Counted from the stretch's first letter, positions 43,436 to 52,930 are shown. The stretch: DNA of 64,000 nucleotides from a virus (IMGVR_UViG_3300025122_000009:1-64000); one strand, 5' to 3'. Notes: a model not told the origin generated them from the sequence alone. Translations and numbers: made by a program.

Positions 43436-44293
43436 ATGGCGTTTGAGTGGTGGAACATGAAGTTGGGTCCGAAGCCGGAAAGTCGGAGCGTGGCATATGA
43501 TGATGAGAGTTCCGCTTACGCCAATTATCGCAACTTATATATTAATTTTTTAGGAGTGGGGACAGGCCGCGCCGTTCGTTTTAAAGCATTCTTAACGGAC
43601 TTTTCTGATGACTTCTCTTCAAATTGGAACGAAGAAGAAGTATATGGAAGGATGGACCCTATTCTTACTTTCCAATCAACAAAGCGTGCTTTGACTTTTG
43701 CTTTTGATGTCCCTTCCGCTAACTATGCTGAAGCGGTTGCTAATTTTCGACGCCTTTCGCTACTGATCGGCCTGTTATATCCCGGGTATTCCGGAGGGGG
43801 TGCTAACGCACTTTCCACCGCACCGCTGTTCAAAGTTTCCTTTACCAATTGGGTGAACACAGGTACTGGAGGAGCGGTCCAGGAGAGCGGACTCGTGGGA
43901 GGCATCAAAGGATTCAATTTTACGCCGGATTTAGAAGCGGGAGTGTGGGACGATCCGGGCTTTGTTACGCCCAAAATATTTAGTGTTAGTTGTGACATGA
44001 CTGTGTTACATACTGAAGCTTTGGGGTGGTCAGGCAGTAGCTGGAGAGGCCGAGGACCCGGGACGCAGTTCCCTTATGGTGCACCCTTTATGGAACAGCC
44101 GGAGGGAATGGAATTGCCGGATAAAGAGGTCACGCAACAGAACGATGCGGGGTCATCGGGAACGGATGAAATGGTGGAGGCGGCTGAAGAGATTATTTTG
44201 GAGGGTGGAATGTCAATGGACCCGAACCAAGCCGGCGCACCGATGACCTCGGCAGACGAAACCGCTGACTACACTGTTAACACTTTAGACTAG
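43436..44293 (+). CDS. Baseplate/tail-tube initiator protein, probable gp48/gp54-like
   Basis: This 285-residue protein has VRFKAFLTDFSDDFSSNWNE and a long beta-rich region (RKLSLL-type helix, then FKVSFTNWVNTG). FxAFIxxxxDxxxxxWxxxxxYGRxxPIxxY-like blocks occur in baseplate-tube proteins that connect hub and tube; here it reads EEEVYGRMDPILTFQSTKRA. The last ~60 residues are acidic and disordered. Position after tape measure and before the gp53-like gene supports a tube initiator role. Moderate confidence. Confidence 0.65.
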   Translation: MAFEWWNMKLGPKPESRSVAYDDESSAYANYRNLYINFLGVGTGRAVRFKAFLTDFSDDFSSNWNEEEVYGRMDPILTFQSTKRALTFAFDVPSANYAEAVANFRRLSLLIGLLYPGYSGGGANALSTAPLFKVSFTNWVNTGTGGAVQESGLVGGIKGFNFTPDLEAGVWDDPGFVTPKIFSVSCDMTVLHTEALGWSGSSWRGRGPGTQFPYGAPFMEQPEGMELPDKEVTQQNDAGSSGTDEMVEAAEEIILEGGMSMDPNQAGAPMTSADETADYTVNTLD

Positions 44294-44309
44294 GAAGGTA
44301 TATAATAAA

Positions 44310-44648
44310 ATGGCATCAAGATATATAAATCGTAAAATTACGAGAAACGATAATAAACTTTACAAATCGGTGTTTGAGGATAGAAATGTTAAGTATATTA
44401 GACAGTTTCGTTCACCGGTTCTGGCTTATCCTACAGCAGATCAGATGCGTCTCGTTCAAAAGGTTGGCCATATTTGGACACTGGGTGACAGATATTATAA
44501 ATTAGCGCATAAACATTACGGAGAATCTCAGTATTGGTGGGTAATTGCTTGGTTTAATAAAAAGCCCACGGAAGCACACGTCGCGCTGGGTGATACCATT
44601 TATGTGCCGCTTCCTTTACACGCAATTTTAGGCATGCTACAGGTATAA
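44310..44648 (+). CDS. Baseplate wedge protein with LysM-like fold (gp53-like)
   Basis: This 112-residue protein contains VGHIWTLGDRYYKLAHKHYG then ESQYWWVIAWFN and GDTIYVPLP. The pattern GDRxxxLAxxxYGxxxxWWxIAxxN...G..ixiP is that of LysM-like baseplate proteins such as T4 gp53 or phage P2 gpX. T4 gp53 joins wedges into the baseplate ring. The next gene starts four bases later. Confidence 0.78.
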   Translation: MASRYINRKITRNDNKLYKSVFEDRNVKYIRQFRSPVLAYPTADQMRLVQKVGHIWTLGDRYYKLAHKHYGESQYWWVIAWFNKKPTEAHVALGDTIYVPLPLHAILGMLQV

Positions 44649-44652
44649 AAGA

Positions 44653-47259
44653 ATGAGTACTGAGCCCACAGTCACTACCGATGCGGATCAAAATCCAGCC
44701 GGTCAACCAAGATTTGCAGAACAGTGTTACTTATTATGGAATTGGTCAACCTTCCATAAACAAAATTTGAGTCAGACCTATAGTAATTTTACTGTTTTAA
44801 TGGGTGAACCCTCGATGATTATTAACCGCCTTCTGTCTAAAAAAGGAATAGAGAGGCTCTTTGAACTGAAGCCTGTTGAAGTATCTGCTCTGGTCCCTAA
44901 AATTCGCATCTTCAAATCTCGTCCCGGAGGAGGGGCAGATCAAGAATTAATATTTCAGGACCATACCTCCCGCTCTTCGATTGAAAACATTATGAAAAGT
45001 GGTTATGGCCGTGGCGACGGTATTGGCATTAAAGGTTTTGATTATGAACTAGAGGGGGGTGCACCAAAGGGCGGCGCCGCGATGGTCCAAAAGGGATCTA
45101 CCAAGCTTAATTTTAAATTTTTATTTCAAAATTTGGAAATGTTAGTTCACCGAAGCGAAGGTCACCCCGCTTTAATTGATTTACTTACATTACCTCCCGC
45201 AAGCGATCAGCCGCCCCTCAATTGCCCCGAAGGGGGCGCTGTAAATATTTCTCATTTATGGGATACAAAAGAGTTTGTCATGAAGGTGGTGTATGGGTGG
45301 GCGGTCCCCAACGGGTCTTTGATTAGTAATGACCTCAAGGCCGCGATTCGCGGCGCTGCTACCACTTTGATGGTAAACACTACCGGGCACGATCTAGATT
45401 TTCAACTAGACGGAAGCGTTCAGTTGAGTGTGGATGCCACGGGATATGCCGATGCCGTCCTGCGTGATCCGCTTTCTGATGTTTTGTGGCTCGACAAGAA
45501 ACGATCTAAAAATCAGGATATGAAAAAAACGGAGATAGAGGACACTAAAAAAGAGTTGGATGAGGCCAAAAAATTAAAGGAAGAGGGTGAAAAAGAAGAG
45601 GCGACAGCAGAGAAGGAGCAGAGTGGTTGGCAAGACCTCGGTGACATGGTTGGTCTGGGCAGCGATGCAAACCAAGACGCCGAGAAAAAAATTGAGGATG
45701 CGGAAGCGGTCATAGATAAAAAAGAAGAGGAGGTGAAGGCCGCAGCGAAAGCTTATGATAAAGATGCGGCGGCCAATAAAGTGTTTGTATATCAGAGATT
45801 ATTGAATGCCCTTAACACGTCGGGGCGAATACTTTATTTCGATTTAACACCGGAACAAATTACCGCTTATGAGGCCGATGTGGCCGCCACTCTTAAGGCG
45901 CGTTCTGGAGCCGGCGCCAAAGCTCCAGCCCCGGCCTCTCCAGAAGCATCAGATACCAAAGGGCCCGAAGAGAAGGAGAAGGAGATAGCCGAAGCCAAAC
46001 CAGCAGAGCAGGAGGAGTTAGAAAAGAAGGATGTAGAGGGAAACGAGTCCACCCAGCCTGAAATAAAGCCTCAGACCGCTGACCCTGGAGAGACACCTGT
46101 TGGAGATAATAACACTGCCGTGGAAAAGGCTGTTGAAAAAACCGTCGAAGACCCCGAAGGGGCCAAAAAGGACTTGGAGAAGCATATAGAAACAAATTTA
46201 GTCCAAACAGGCGGCCAGTCTCCCATTAACAGAGTCTTTTATTTCTACTATGGCGACCTTTTGGACGTAGTATTTGGAGTGTTAAATGACAACCCCGCTG
46301 CTATAAATATAAGATCAATGTTAGGGCCGATTTCTTTTACTGATGCCAAAACTAACGTTAAAACGATTTGTAATTTGGCTGACATTCCTATTTCGTTAAA
46401 TAAGTTTTTAGAGTGGTTTAACCGTAACGTGGTGGGGGAAGGGGTGACGGAATATCTTTTAGAAAAGTTTGTGAAGGATACTATTAAAGGGCTATTGATG
46501 TCGGCACTAGGGGATGATTGCTGGGAAAGTCAAGGTGCCCCCACACCGTCGCCCACTGTGGCCATGATTCCCTTGATTGTGCCGGGGACAGGCGAGGGCG
46601 GCCAGGAAGCTAGAATCCCGAAAGGGGGGCGCCTCAACGTAGGGGACATATCGTCTGTGAACATTAAAGAATTGGTTCCTGGCACCGAAGACCGCAGCGC
46701 CACTGGCCTTCATACTTATATTTACATATACTCATATGCATGGTCGGCGGGAGATTTAAACGGGGATCCTGCAGCCGATTATGACAAAGGCATCTATCAT
46801 CTTAATATTGGAGGAGACCGAGGGCTTGTTAAAAGTATGAAGTTCAGTAAAATAAGCATGCCCCACATAGAGGCTTCCCGGGCGCTCAAACAAAGTTGTG
46901 ATTTGAGACACCTACAACAAGCGTATAAAATTGTAGTAGAGATGATTGGCAATTCGATATTTAAGCCCGGGCAAATGGTCTATATTAATCCCTCCACTAT
47001 GGGCAGCGGAGATCCTCAGTCGCGTCGTCTTATCACAGAGAAACTGGGCTTGGGTGGGTATTACACGATACAGAAAGTGTCTGGCGATATTACTGCGGCG
47101 GGATTTCGCACTACCATAGAGGGTGTGCGCGAGCACGGAAGCGAGAATAGTGATCCTAAAACCCAACCTCCTACTGATGGCGCCGCTGCAACGGAACCAC
47201 CTGTGGATGCCATACCTGACAATATGACTCTTCCGAAGGGCATAACCCCGGACCAATAA
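44653..47259 (+). CDS. Baseplate hub protein (gp27/gp44-like) with acidic insert
   Basis: This 868-residue protein has an N-terminal hub-like part (VEVSALVPKIRIFKSRP; GSTKLNFKFLFQNLEMLVHR; LWDTKEFVMKVVYGWAVPNG) and a C-terminal part with ADLNGDPAADYD-type loops. It ends with barrel-like strands (IFKPGQMVYINPSTMG, LGLGGYYTIQKVSGDITAAG) typical of hub proteins that mount on the tube. Between them lies a ~250-residue Lys/Glu/Ala coiled-coil and low-complexity insert (nt ~45520-46200). Hub proteins trimerise under the tube and carry the spike. No lysozyme domain is visible. Confidence 0.7.
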   Translation: MSTEPTVTTDADQNPAGQPRFAEQCYLLWNWSTFHKQNLSQTYSNFTVLMGEPSMIINRLLSKKGIERLFELKPVEVSALVPKIRIFKSRPGGGADQELIFQDHTSRSSIENIMKSGYGRGDGIGIKGFDYELEGGAPKGGAAMVQKGSTKLNFKFLFQNLEMLVHRSEGHPALIDLLTLPPASDQPPLNCPEGGAVNISHLWDTKEFVMKVVYGWAVPNGSLISNDLKAAIRGAATTLMVNTTGHDLDFQLDGSVQLSVDATGYADAVLRDPLSDVLWLDKKRSKNQDMKKTEIEDTKKELDEAKKLKEEGEKEEATAEKEQSGWQDLGDMVGLGSDANQDAEKKIEDAEAVIDKKEEEVKAAAKAYDKDAAANKVFVYQRLLNALNTSGRILYFDLTPEQITAYEADVAATLKARSGAGAKAPAPASPEASDTKGPEEKEKEIAEAKPAEQEELEKKDVEGNESTQPEIKPQTADPGETPVGDNNTAVEKAVEKTVEDPEGAKKDLEKHIETNLVQTGGQSPINRVFYFYYGDLLDVVFGVLNDNPAAINIRSMLGPISFTDAKTNVKTICNLADIPISLNKFLEWFNRNVVGEGVTEYLLEKFVKDTIKGLLMSALGDDCWESQGAPTPSPTVAMIPLIVPGTGEGGQEARIPKGGRLNVGDISSVNIKELVPGTEDRSATGLHTYIYIYSYAWSAGDLNGDPAADYDKGIYHLNIGGDRGLVKSMKFSKISMPHIEASRALKQSCDLRHLQQAYKIVVEMIGNSIFKPGQMVYINPSTMGSGDPQSRRLITEKLGLGGYYTIQKVSGDITAAGFRTTIEGVREHGSENSDPKTQPPTDGAAATEPPVDAIPDNMTLPKGITPDQ

Positions 47260-47274
47260 TGAGGGAAAAAATAT

Positions 47275-48687
47275 ATGAAAGATAGAAAACCTCTTAACAA
47301 TAAAATTTTCACCCCTCAAGGGAAAAATGGCCTTAATGCGATTGCGTCCTATAAATTCCGGAAGTTTTACAAGGATAAGTATCTTCAAATGCACAAGCCA
47401 TTTGAAAAAGCTTTAATAGATTTGTGGTACGATAAACCCTTGTTTGGAAAAGTTAGTGCGGAGGGAGACGCCATTTTTCTTTCGGAAACAAATTTGAAGC
47501 AGCTTAGGGTGGAGGGAGACAAAACTCTTTTTGCGGTTGATTTTGTAGCCGATGCGTTTAGCGATCTGCAAACACACTTTGTGGAAGCTGCTTTTCAGAG
47601 AAGAATAAAAACAGAAGACACCCCCTATGTTTCCCTAGATCCTCAGATAGCATGGGCTCCAATTGGCAATATGTACCACAATTATTTGACCTCTATTTAT
47701 AAGAGTTTCGTGTCCAATTATATAACGTCCCGAGGCGCCGAAAGAAAAATAGGAAATTTTGACGCCTTTGTACAATTGTTTATTATGTTCTTGCGTGATG
47801 TAGGAGTAGATTTTCCCTTTACTCGAACAGGTTTTATATTATCTAACCGATGTCCCAATACGGTGTCTGGGTTGATGATTGATCTAGCGGGAGCAGCCCA
47901 TGGCGCCGACTTAAAAAAGGTAAATAGTTTTATAAAAGATCGCAATTTTAGATTTTTTCGTGATTCCGCTAAAAATTTTGGTTTTATGGTAGATCGGAAC
48001 GCCCCTTGGCGTTTGGTAGCAGATCTATCATCGCCCAAGATGCAGGAGTACATAGCACGCTATGGCTTGTGGGATAGTAGCAGCGATATGATAGATAAAT
48101 ATTATTATAAGTCTCATCGCTTGGATATAGAGACGATGAAGGCGTATTTGGTTGAGTTTTACAACTCTTTTGCCCTCGAACTCCCCTATACGGATTGCCC
48201 CACTCAGATTGTATCTTGGGATACGCCCGGGACAACCGGGAACAAAGAAAGAATTTCTCGAAGGAGAATTTTTAGACAAAAGGTGACACGACAGCAAGTA
48301 GATGCGGCTTACGGGCCTACATTTTGGCTGAAAACATATTTATTAATACGCATGTATGAAAGTGGCGCCGCAGTTACTTGGAGCCGGGATCGTTTTAAAA
48401 ATAAAACAAAGCAAGTGTTTGAATATTACAAAGTGTTTGACTTTGAGACCGCAATAGGGTATATTAATGATTGGGCGAAGAAAGAGATGAAACTCAATCT
48501 TGCTAAAATGCTAGCTACGGATAAGTCTTTAGGAGTATCGGCATCCGACATACAAAAAGCACAGGATCAATATCCACAGACAGGACCAAGCGTAAATGAC
48601 ATTATTTCAGGTTATCAAGAGCCAAAAGAGAAGCCAAAAGAAACCAACATCGGCAAATCTACTGTATTTGACCCCCCACTTGACTAA
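47275..48687 (+). CDS. Baseplate structural protein (hypothetical, 470 aa)
   Basis: It follows the hub gene closely. Typical blocks are FRKFYKDKYLQMHKPFEKAL, NYITSRGAERKIGNFDAFVQ and TGFILSNRCPNTVSGLMIDL. The last resembles large conserved structural proteins of T4-like environmental phages. It is rich in aromatic and basic residues, has no membrane segment, and ends in a Pro/Lys-rich disordered tail. A baseplate wedge or hub-associated role is likely by position. The polymerase gene starts within its last codons. Confidence 0.65.
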   Translation: MKDRKPLNNKIFTPQGKNGLNAIASYKFRKFYKDKYLQMHKPFEKALIDLWYDKPLFGKVSAEGDAIFLSETNLKQLRVEGDKTLFAVDFVADAFSDLQTHFVEAAFQRRIKTEDTPYVSLDPQIAWAPIGNMYHNYLTSIYKSFVSNYITSRGAERKIGNFDAFVQLFIMFLRDVGVDFPFTRTGFILSNRCPNTVSGLMIDLAGAAHGADLKKVNSFIKDRNFRFFRDSAKNFGFMVDRNAPWRLVADLSSPKMQEYIARYGLWDSSSDMIDKYYYKSHRLDIETMKAYLVEFYNSFALELPYTDCPTQIVSWDTPGTTGNKERISRRRIFRQKVTRQQVDAAYGPTFWLKTYLLIRMYESGAAVTWSRDRFKNKTKQVFEYYKVFDFETAIGYINDWAKKEMKLNLAKMLATDKSLGVSASDIQKAQDQYPQTGPSVNDIISGYQEPKEKPKETNIGKSTVFDPPLD

Positions 48688-49804
48688 TACGGTACCTACT
48701 AGCGGTCGGACTTGGCGACATCACCCTTGTTTGGAGGAGGGCTCTTATGAATACGCTAACCTTTATTGCGAGGGCAAGACTTTAGATGAAGTGTGCCCTG
48801 CAGCGCTGCGTGACAAGTGGGAAATTCAAACTAAACGCTTGAAGGCTTTTTATCGCGCTTTTAGGGAGGCTAAGGTTGATCTGACAGAACATTGTTTTTA
48901 TGAGCAACTCCCTCCTGGTTTGTTAAAAGAATATTTGGAGTTGAAAAACCAGATTACTACTCACGTCTTTGATACTTATCCAAAACCTGCGAATTATGAT
49001 TTTTTGTTTGAGTTAACAAAAGTAGTAGAAGAAATAAAAGAAAGAAAAATAAATGTTGATCCTTCTATTTTAAAGAAGCGCTTTGCAGAATATAAAGTGC
49101 GCCAATTTTATAAAAAAATCTCCCACACCTATCCTTCCATTTCTTATAATATTTTTGGAACAAAAACAGGACGCCTTACTACCACCAAGGGTAGTTTTCC
49201 CATCTTAACGATAGATAAAAGTTATCGTTCTATAATCAGACCACAAAATGATTTTTTTGTCGAATTGGATTTCAACGCAGCGGAATTGAGGACGCTGCTT
49301 GCATTGGGAGAACACGAACAGCCGGTGGAGGATTTACACGACTGGAATGCGGAACATGTTTATCGGGGATTGTTATCCCGAGAGGAATCAAAGAAGAGAA
49401 TTTTTTCTTGGCTCTATAATCCTTCATCGAAAGATTATTTGTCGGCCCGGGCCTATGACAGAAAGAAAGTGCTTGAAAAATACTGGGATGGTAAAGTTGT
49501 AAGAACTCCTCTTGGGAGAGAGATCGATGCTGACCAGCACCACGCTCTCAACTATATTATTCAAAGTACCACGAGTGATTTATTTTTGGATAGAATGATA
49601 GCGGTACATAAATTTTTGGCAGACAGAAAATCCTTTATTTCTTTTTCAATACATGATAGCCTAGTAATTGATTTTGCTGAAAGCGAGCGCAACTTGATTT
49701 CCGACATTGCTCAAATTTTTTCGCAGACAATTTTTTCAGATTTTTTGACTAATGTTCGAGAAGGTCAAAATTATGGAGATATGGACGTAAGATGCAAACT
49801 GTAA
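48680..49804 (+). CDS. Short family A DNA polymerase (polymerase domain only)
   Basis: The polymerase core motifs are present: GRLTTTKGSFPIL (T-x-TGRL-type motif), motif A FFVELDFNAAELRTLLAL with catalytic Asp (nt ~49250-49310), a motif B-like helix with basic residues then F and Y (ESKKRIFSWLYN), and motif C ISFSIHDSLVIDF with HDS (~49652). The start is uncertain: I use TTG 48680, overlapping the previous stop by eight bases; ATG 48596 would add residues read out of frame in the previous gene. At ~374 residues it lacks the 3'-5' exonuclease domain of T7 or Pol I. Proofreading, if any, is encoded elsewhere. Confidence 0.85.
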   Translation: MTNTVPTSGRTWRHHPCLEEGSYEYANLYCEGKTLDEVCPAALRDKWEIQTKRLKAFYRAFREAKVDLTEHCFYEQLPPGLLKEYLELKNQITTHVFDTYPKPANYDFLFELTKVVEEIKERKINVDPSILKKRFAEYKVRQFYKKISHTYPSISYNIFGTKTGRLTTTKGSFPILTIDKSYRSIIRPQNDFFVELDFNAAELRTLLALGEHEQPVEDLHDWNAEHVYRGLLSREESKKRIFSWLYNPSSKDYLSARAYDRKKVLEKYWDGKVVRTPLGREIDADQHHALNYIIQSTTSDLFLDRMIAVHKFLADRKSFISFSIHDSLVIDFAESERNLISDIAQIFSQTIFSDFLTNVREGQNYGDMDVRCKL

Positions 49805-50658
49805 TTGGATTGGGCCAAGCCGGTTTTAATATCGCGACGGGTTTCGCGAAATACCCTCAGTATAATGTTTATACGCTGGATTCCGAGGCGCAGCACACTC
49901 CTAACCACTTTCTTCTTCCCAAGTGTGCGAACCATGAGGAGTACGAGTCGCGTACTCCAGATTTGTCAGGATACTTTAAAGAAATCCCAGAGGGGGAAGA
50001 GGTATTATTTATTATTGGGGGCGGAGGAACTGTAAGTGGTGCTTCTCTTGCGATTTTGCAGCAACTTCAAAAGTGCAAAATTCACCTCCTTTATATTAAG
50101 CCCGATATCTCTCTAGTGAGTGAACAAAGGATGAAGCAGGAACGTGTGGTCTTCAATATTCTCCAAGAATATGCGCGATCTAGTGTTTTTGAACGCATTA
50201 TTTTAATTGACAATATGGAACTAGATAGAATAGCGGGAGGGGCTCCGGTAATAGGATATTATAAGGAATTGAATAAAATTTTAATTTCTGCTCTTCACAT
50301 GATAAACGTCTTTACCCACTCTGAAGCTGTTATGAACACAATCGCCAAACCGCTTGAAATGACGCGCATTACAACGGTTGGCGTTCTAGATGTGGAAAAA
50401 AACGAAGAGAAGTTGTTTTTTCCCTTGACAGCGACTAGGGAAAAGAGTTATTATTATGCAGTGAACAACGAAACGTTAAAAACGGATCGCGAGCTATTTA
50501 AAACTATTACTGGACAACTGAAAGAAAAAATTATTGAGGATAAACTGAAAATCTCATACGGAATTTATTCAACTCAGTATAAAAAGAATTATGGTTTTTT
50601 AATCGCTCGAAGTTCTATGGTGCAAGGCATTATCTTAGAAAAAACCGAGGAGGAATAA
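49792..50658 (+). CDS. Tubulin/FtsZ-like GTPase
   Basis: This 288-residue protein starts QTVIGLGQAGFNIATGFAKY, like the first nucleotide-binding loop of FtsZ/tubulins, and has IIGGGGTVSGASLAILQ at residues 74-90. That resembles the tubulin signature loop (GGGTGSG) with one changed or inserted residue. Strand-helix alternation follows (HLLYIKPDISLVSEQRMKQE). Phage tubulins such as PhuZ (~315 residues) build filaments that position replicating DNA. The start overlaps the polymerase stop by 13 bases. Fold assignment is from motifs only; a Rossmann-type enzyme remains possible. Confidence 0.7.
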   Translation: MQTVIGLGQAGFNIATGFAKYPQYNVYTLDSEAQHTPNHFLLPKCANHEEYESRTPDLSGYFKEIPEGEEVLFIIGGGGTVSGASLAILQQLQKCKIHLLYIKPDISLVSEQRMKQERVVFNILQEYARSSVFERIILIDNMELDRIAGGAPVIGYYKELNKILISALHMINVFTHSEAVMNTIAKPLEMTRITTVGVLDVEKNEEKLFFPLTATREKSYYYAVNNETLKTDRELFKTITGQLKEKIIEDKLKISYGIYSTQYKKNYGFLIARSSMVQGIILEKTEEE

Positions 50659-50659
50659 T

Positions 50660-50923
50660 ATGTCTATTCGTATACGTGCGTATGTGGGAACATTTGAGAA
50701 AAAAAATGGCCAAGAGCGAGCTATGAAATTTGCTCGGCTGGAGGATTTACCAGAGGGGTTTGTGGAACAAAAAACTAAAGGGACTAACAAAACTCGCAAA
50801 CTCGTGGAGGGCAATGAATTGGTGTGGGATCTTGATGAGAAGAGTTTCCGCGTTTTTAATTGGAATACCGCGAAGGGGGATGTTTCACAAATCGAAAATT
50901 TTTCTCTTGACAGCCTAGACTAG
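50660..50923 (+). CDS. SH3-barrel/WYL_2-like small protein (87 aa)
   Basis: It begins one base after the previous stop behind CGAGGAGGAATAAT. The pattern is FEKKNGQERAMKFARLEDLP, a variable loop, then ELVWDLDEKSFRVFNW. It fits the small Sm/SH3-like phage family (KKDGxxRxM..T...lP ... vWDlxxxxxRxF) often found near replication genes in T4-like phages. Function is not known; nucleic-acid or protein binding is likely. Confidence 0.7.
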   Translation: MSIRIRAYVGTFEKKNGQERAMKFARLEDLPEGFVEQKTKGTNKTRKLVEGNELVWDLDEKSFRVFNWNTAKGDVSQIENFSLDSLD

Positions 50924-50935
50924 GTATGTTAATAT
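50907..50935 (+). promoter_or_regulatory. Possible sigma70-type promoter before the SSB gene
   Basis: TTGACA (50907-50912) is a perfect -35 box; 17 bases on is TAATAT (50930-50935), a weak -10, and TATGTT lies closer at 50925. It is positioned in the end of the previous gene and the short gap before the single-strand-binding protein gene. Confidence 0.4.
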
Positions 50936-50992
50936 TAGTGTCAGATGTTCAGAAAATTTGCTGGGCATACTCTAACTATAAGGAAAAAAATA

Positions 50993-51733
50993 ATGGGTAT
51001 TGATCTTAAGAAAATTAAAGCAAGAAAAATGGCGTTGGACAACAGAGGAGGTAACAGTAACTTTTGGCGTCCTCAAGATGGCGACCAAACCATTCGTATT
51101 GTACCAACTCCAGATGGAGATCCCTTCAAGGATTTCTTTTTTCATTATAACGTAGGCAAAAATTCGGGTTTTGTGTGCCCCAAAAAGAATTTTGGTGATG
51201 ACTGTCCTGTATGCGGATTTGCTACAAAGCTTTATAATGAAGGGACTGACGACAGCATCAAGATGGCAAAGTCTCTCTTTGCTCGTCAACGCTTCTTCTC
51301 TCCCGTAGTTGTGCGTGGTGAAGAGGCGGATGGGGTGCGCATTTGGGGTTATGGGAAGATGGCGTATGAGTCACTTCTTAACTTGGTGTTGAATCCTGAG
51401 TATGGCGATATCACCGATGCTGAAGAAGGCACCGATCTTATTCTTACGTATGGGAAGCCTCCCGGTGCTACCTTCCCACAGACAAAGCTCCAACCTCGGA
51501 GACAATCATCTCCGCTTTGTCAGGACGGTCCAGAAAAGTGTGCTGAAATGATGGAAAGCATTCCAGAATTTGAGGGGCTTTTTGAGCGCAAAACTACAGA
51601 ACAAGTGGGCGCGATGTTAGACGAGTTTTTGGCTGACGAAGATAGTGCTGAAGACAGTTCTGTAGAAACTTCTAAGTATAACGCCAAGGAAACATCATCA
51701 GTTGATGATGCTTTCAGCGAATTGCTTAGTTAG
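50993..51733 (+). CDS. Single-stranded DNA-binding protein (gp32-like)
   Basis: I choose ATG 50993 (TATAAGGAAAAAAATA upstream), giving 246 residues. The N-terminus MGIDLKKIKARKMALDNRGG is the basic cooperativity segment. A zinc site follows: FFFHYNVGKNSGFVCPKKNF then DDCPVCGFATKL (His plus three Cys, as in T4 gp32 H64/C77/C87/C90). The C-terminus is acidic and Ser-rich (DEDSAEDSSVE...DDAFSELL), as in gp32, where it recruits partners. It coats single strands for replication and recombination with UvsX. Confidence 0.93.
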   Translation: MGIDLKKIKARKMALDNRGGNSNFWRPQDGDQTIRIVPTPDGDPFKDFFFHYNVGKNSGFVCPKKNFGDDCPVCGFATKLYNEGTDDSIKMAKSLFARQRFFSPVVVRGEEADGVRIWGYGKMAYESLLNLVLNPEYGDITDAEEGTDLILTYGKPPGATFPQTKLQPRRQSSPLCQDGPEKCAEMMESIPEFEGLFERKTTEQVGAMLDEFLADEDSAEDSSVETSKYNAKETSSVDDAFSELLS

Positions 51734-51801
51734 TAAATGCCCGCAGGGAGGCATGGGGTTACAGATGTCTCAACTTACATTAATCAATACGAGGAAGAAG
51801 A

Positions 51802-52911
51802 ATGGCAAAAGCAAAAAAAGCTGGCAAGCTTTCGATTGCGGACATGCGTAGTTTAATTAACCGAAAAGCCGGCATGCCGGTGGCTCACAATTTAAGCGAA
51901 GAAAATCCCACCCAAGTTGCCGATTGGATTCCAACAGGTTCGCGGTGGCTCGATTCTATTGTTTGTCGAGGTAAGCTGGCAGGAATTCCGGTGGGGAAAG
52001 TCTCCGAGATCGCTGGCCTCGAATCTACTGGGAAATCATACATGGCAGCTCAAGTCGCAGCAAATGCCCAGAAAATGGGTATCGATGTGATTTATTTTGA
52101 TTCCGAATCAGCGATTGATCCGAGCTTCTTGGAGCGCGCCGGTTGTGATTTGGATACTCTTCTTTATGTTCAGGCGCAATCTGTTGAATTTGTGCTAGAG
52201 ACTATTGAGGATCTGCTGGGCTCCAATGAAAACAGAATGCTGTTTATTTGGGATTCGTTGGCCTTAACCCCAGCTATTTCTGATATCGAGGGAGATTTTA
52301 ATCCTCTTTCATCAATGGCGGTCAAGGCTAGGATTTTGGCCAAGGGAATGTCTAAGTTGACCGTTCCTATTGCCAATACTCAATCAACTTTTTTGGTTCT
52401 CAACCAATTGAAAACCAACATCACCCGCAGCCCTTCTGAGGCAATGACCACACCTTATATGACTCCTGGTGGTAAGGCGATGATTTATTCTTATTCGCTG
52501 CGCGTGTGGCTGACAGGGCGTAAAGCCAAAGCGTCATATATCATCGATGATAAGGGATATCGCATCGGTTCCGAAGTGAAGGTTCGGTTGGAAAAGAGCC
52601 GATTTGGTACACAGGGAAGACAATGTAATTTTAAAATTTTGTGGGGTGAGGAAATTGGTGTTCAAGACGAGGAGAGTTGGTTTGAGGCCGTTAAAGGTTC
52701 TAAGCATTTGGCCTCATCGGGAGCGTGGTATACTCTTGCACATGCGGACGGCACCGAAGAAAAATTTCAACCTTCTAAGTGGCCTGAAAAAATTCAAGAT
52801 GAGAAGTTTAGGACCAGAATTTTAGAAATCATGGATGAAGAAGTGATTTTAAAATTTGACAAGCGGGAGGTAGACGCCGACCAGTTCTACAATTCTGAAG
52901 AAGCGGTCTAG
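51802..52911 (+). CDS. uvsX: RecA/UvsX-type strand-exchange recombinase
   Basis: This 369-residue protein has Walker A VSEIAGLESTGKSYMAAQVA (nt ~52000-52060), Walker B MLFIWDSLALTPA, and the RecA L2-like region MTPGGKAMIYSYSLRVWLTG. Length is near T4 UvsX (391). It pairs homologous DNA for recombination-dependent replication. It follows the SSB gene with a short leader holding a weak hairpin (ATGCC/GGCAT near 51737-51756). The mediator UvsY is not recognised here. Confidence 0.93.
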   Translation: MAKAKKAGKLSIADMRSLINRKAGMPVAHNLSEENPTQVADWIPTGSRWLDSIVCRGKLAGIPVGKVSEIAGLESTGKSYMAAQVAANAQKMGIDVIYFDSESAIDPSFLERAGCDLDTLLYVQAQSVEFVLETIEDLLGSNENRMLFIWDSLALTPAISDIEGDFNPLSSMAVKARILAKGMSKLTVPIANTQSTFLVLNQLKTNITRSPSEAMTTPYMTPGGKAMIYSYSLRVWLTGRKAKASYIIDDKGYRIGSEVKVRLEKSRFGTQGRQCNFKILWGEEIGVQDEESWFEAVKGSKHLASSGAWYTLAHADGTEEKFQPSKWPEKIQDEKFRTRILEIMDEEVILKFDKREVDADQFYNSEEAV

Positions 52912-52930
52912 TTACTTATAAGGAGATAGA

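Noticed and set aside
51737-51756. ATGCC/GGCAT hairpin before uvsX
   Set aside because: Only five base pairs with no T-run; too weak to call a terminator or regulatory element.
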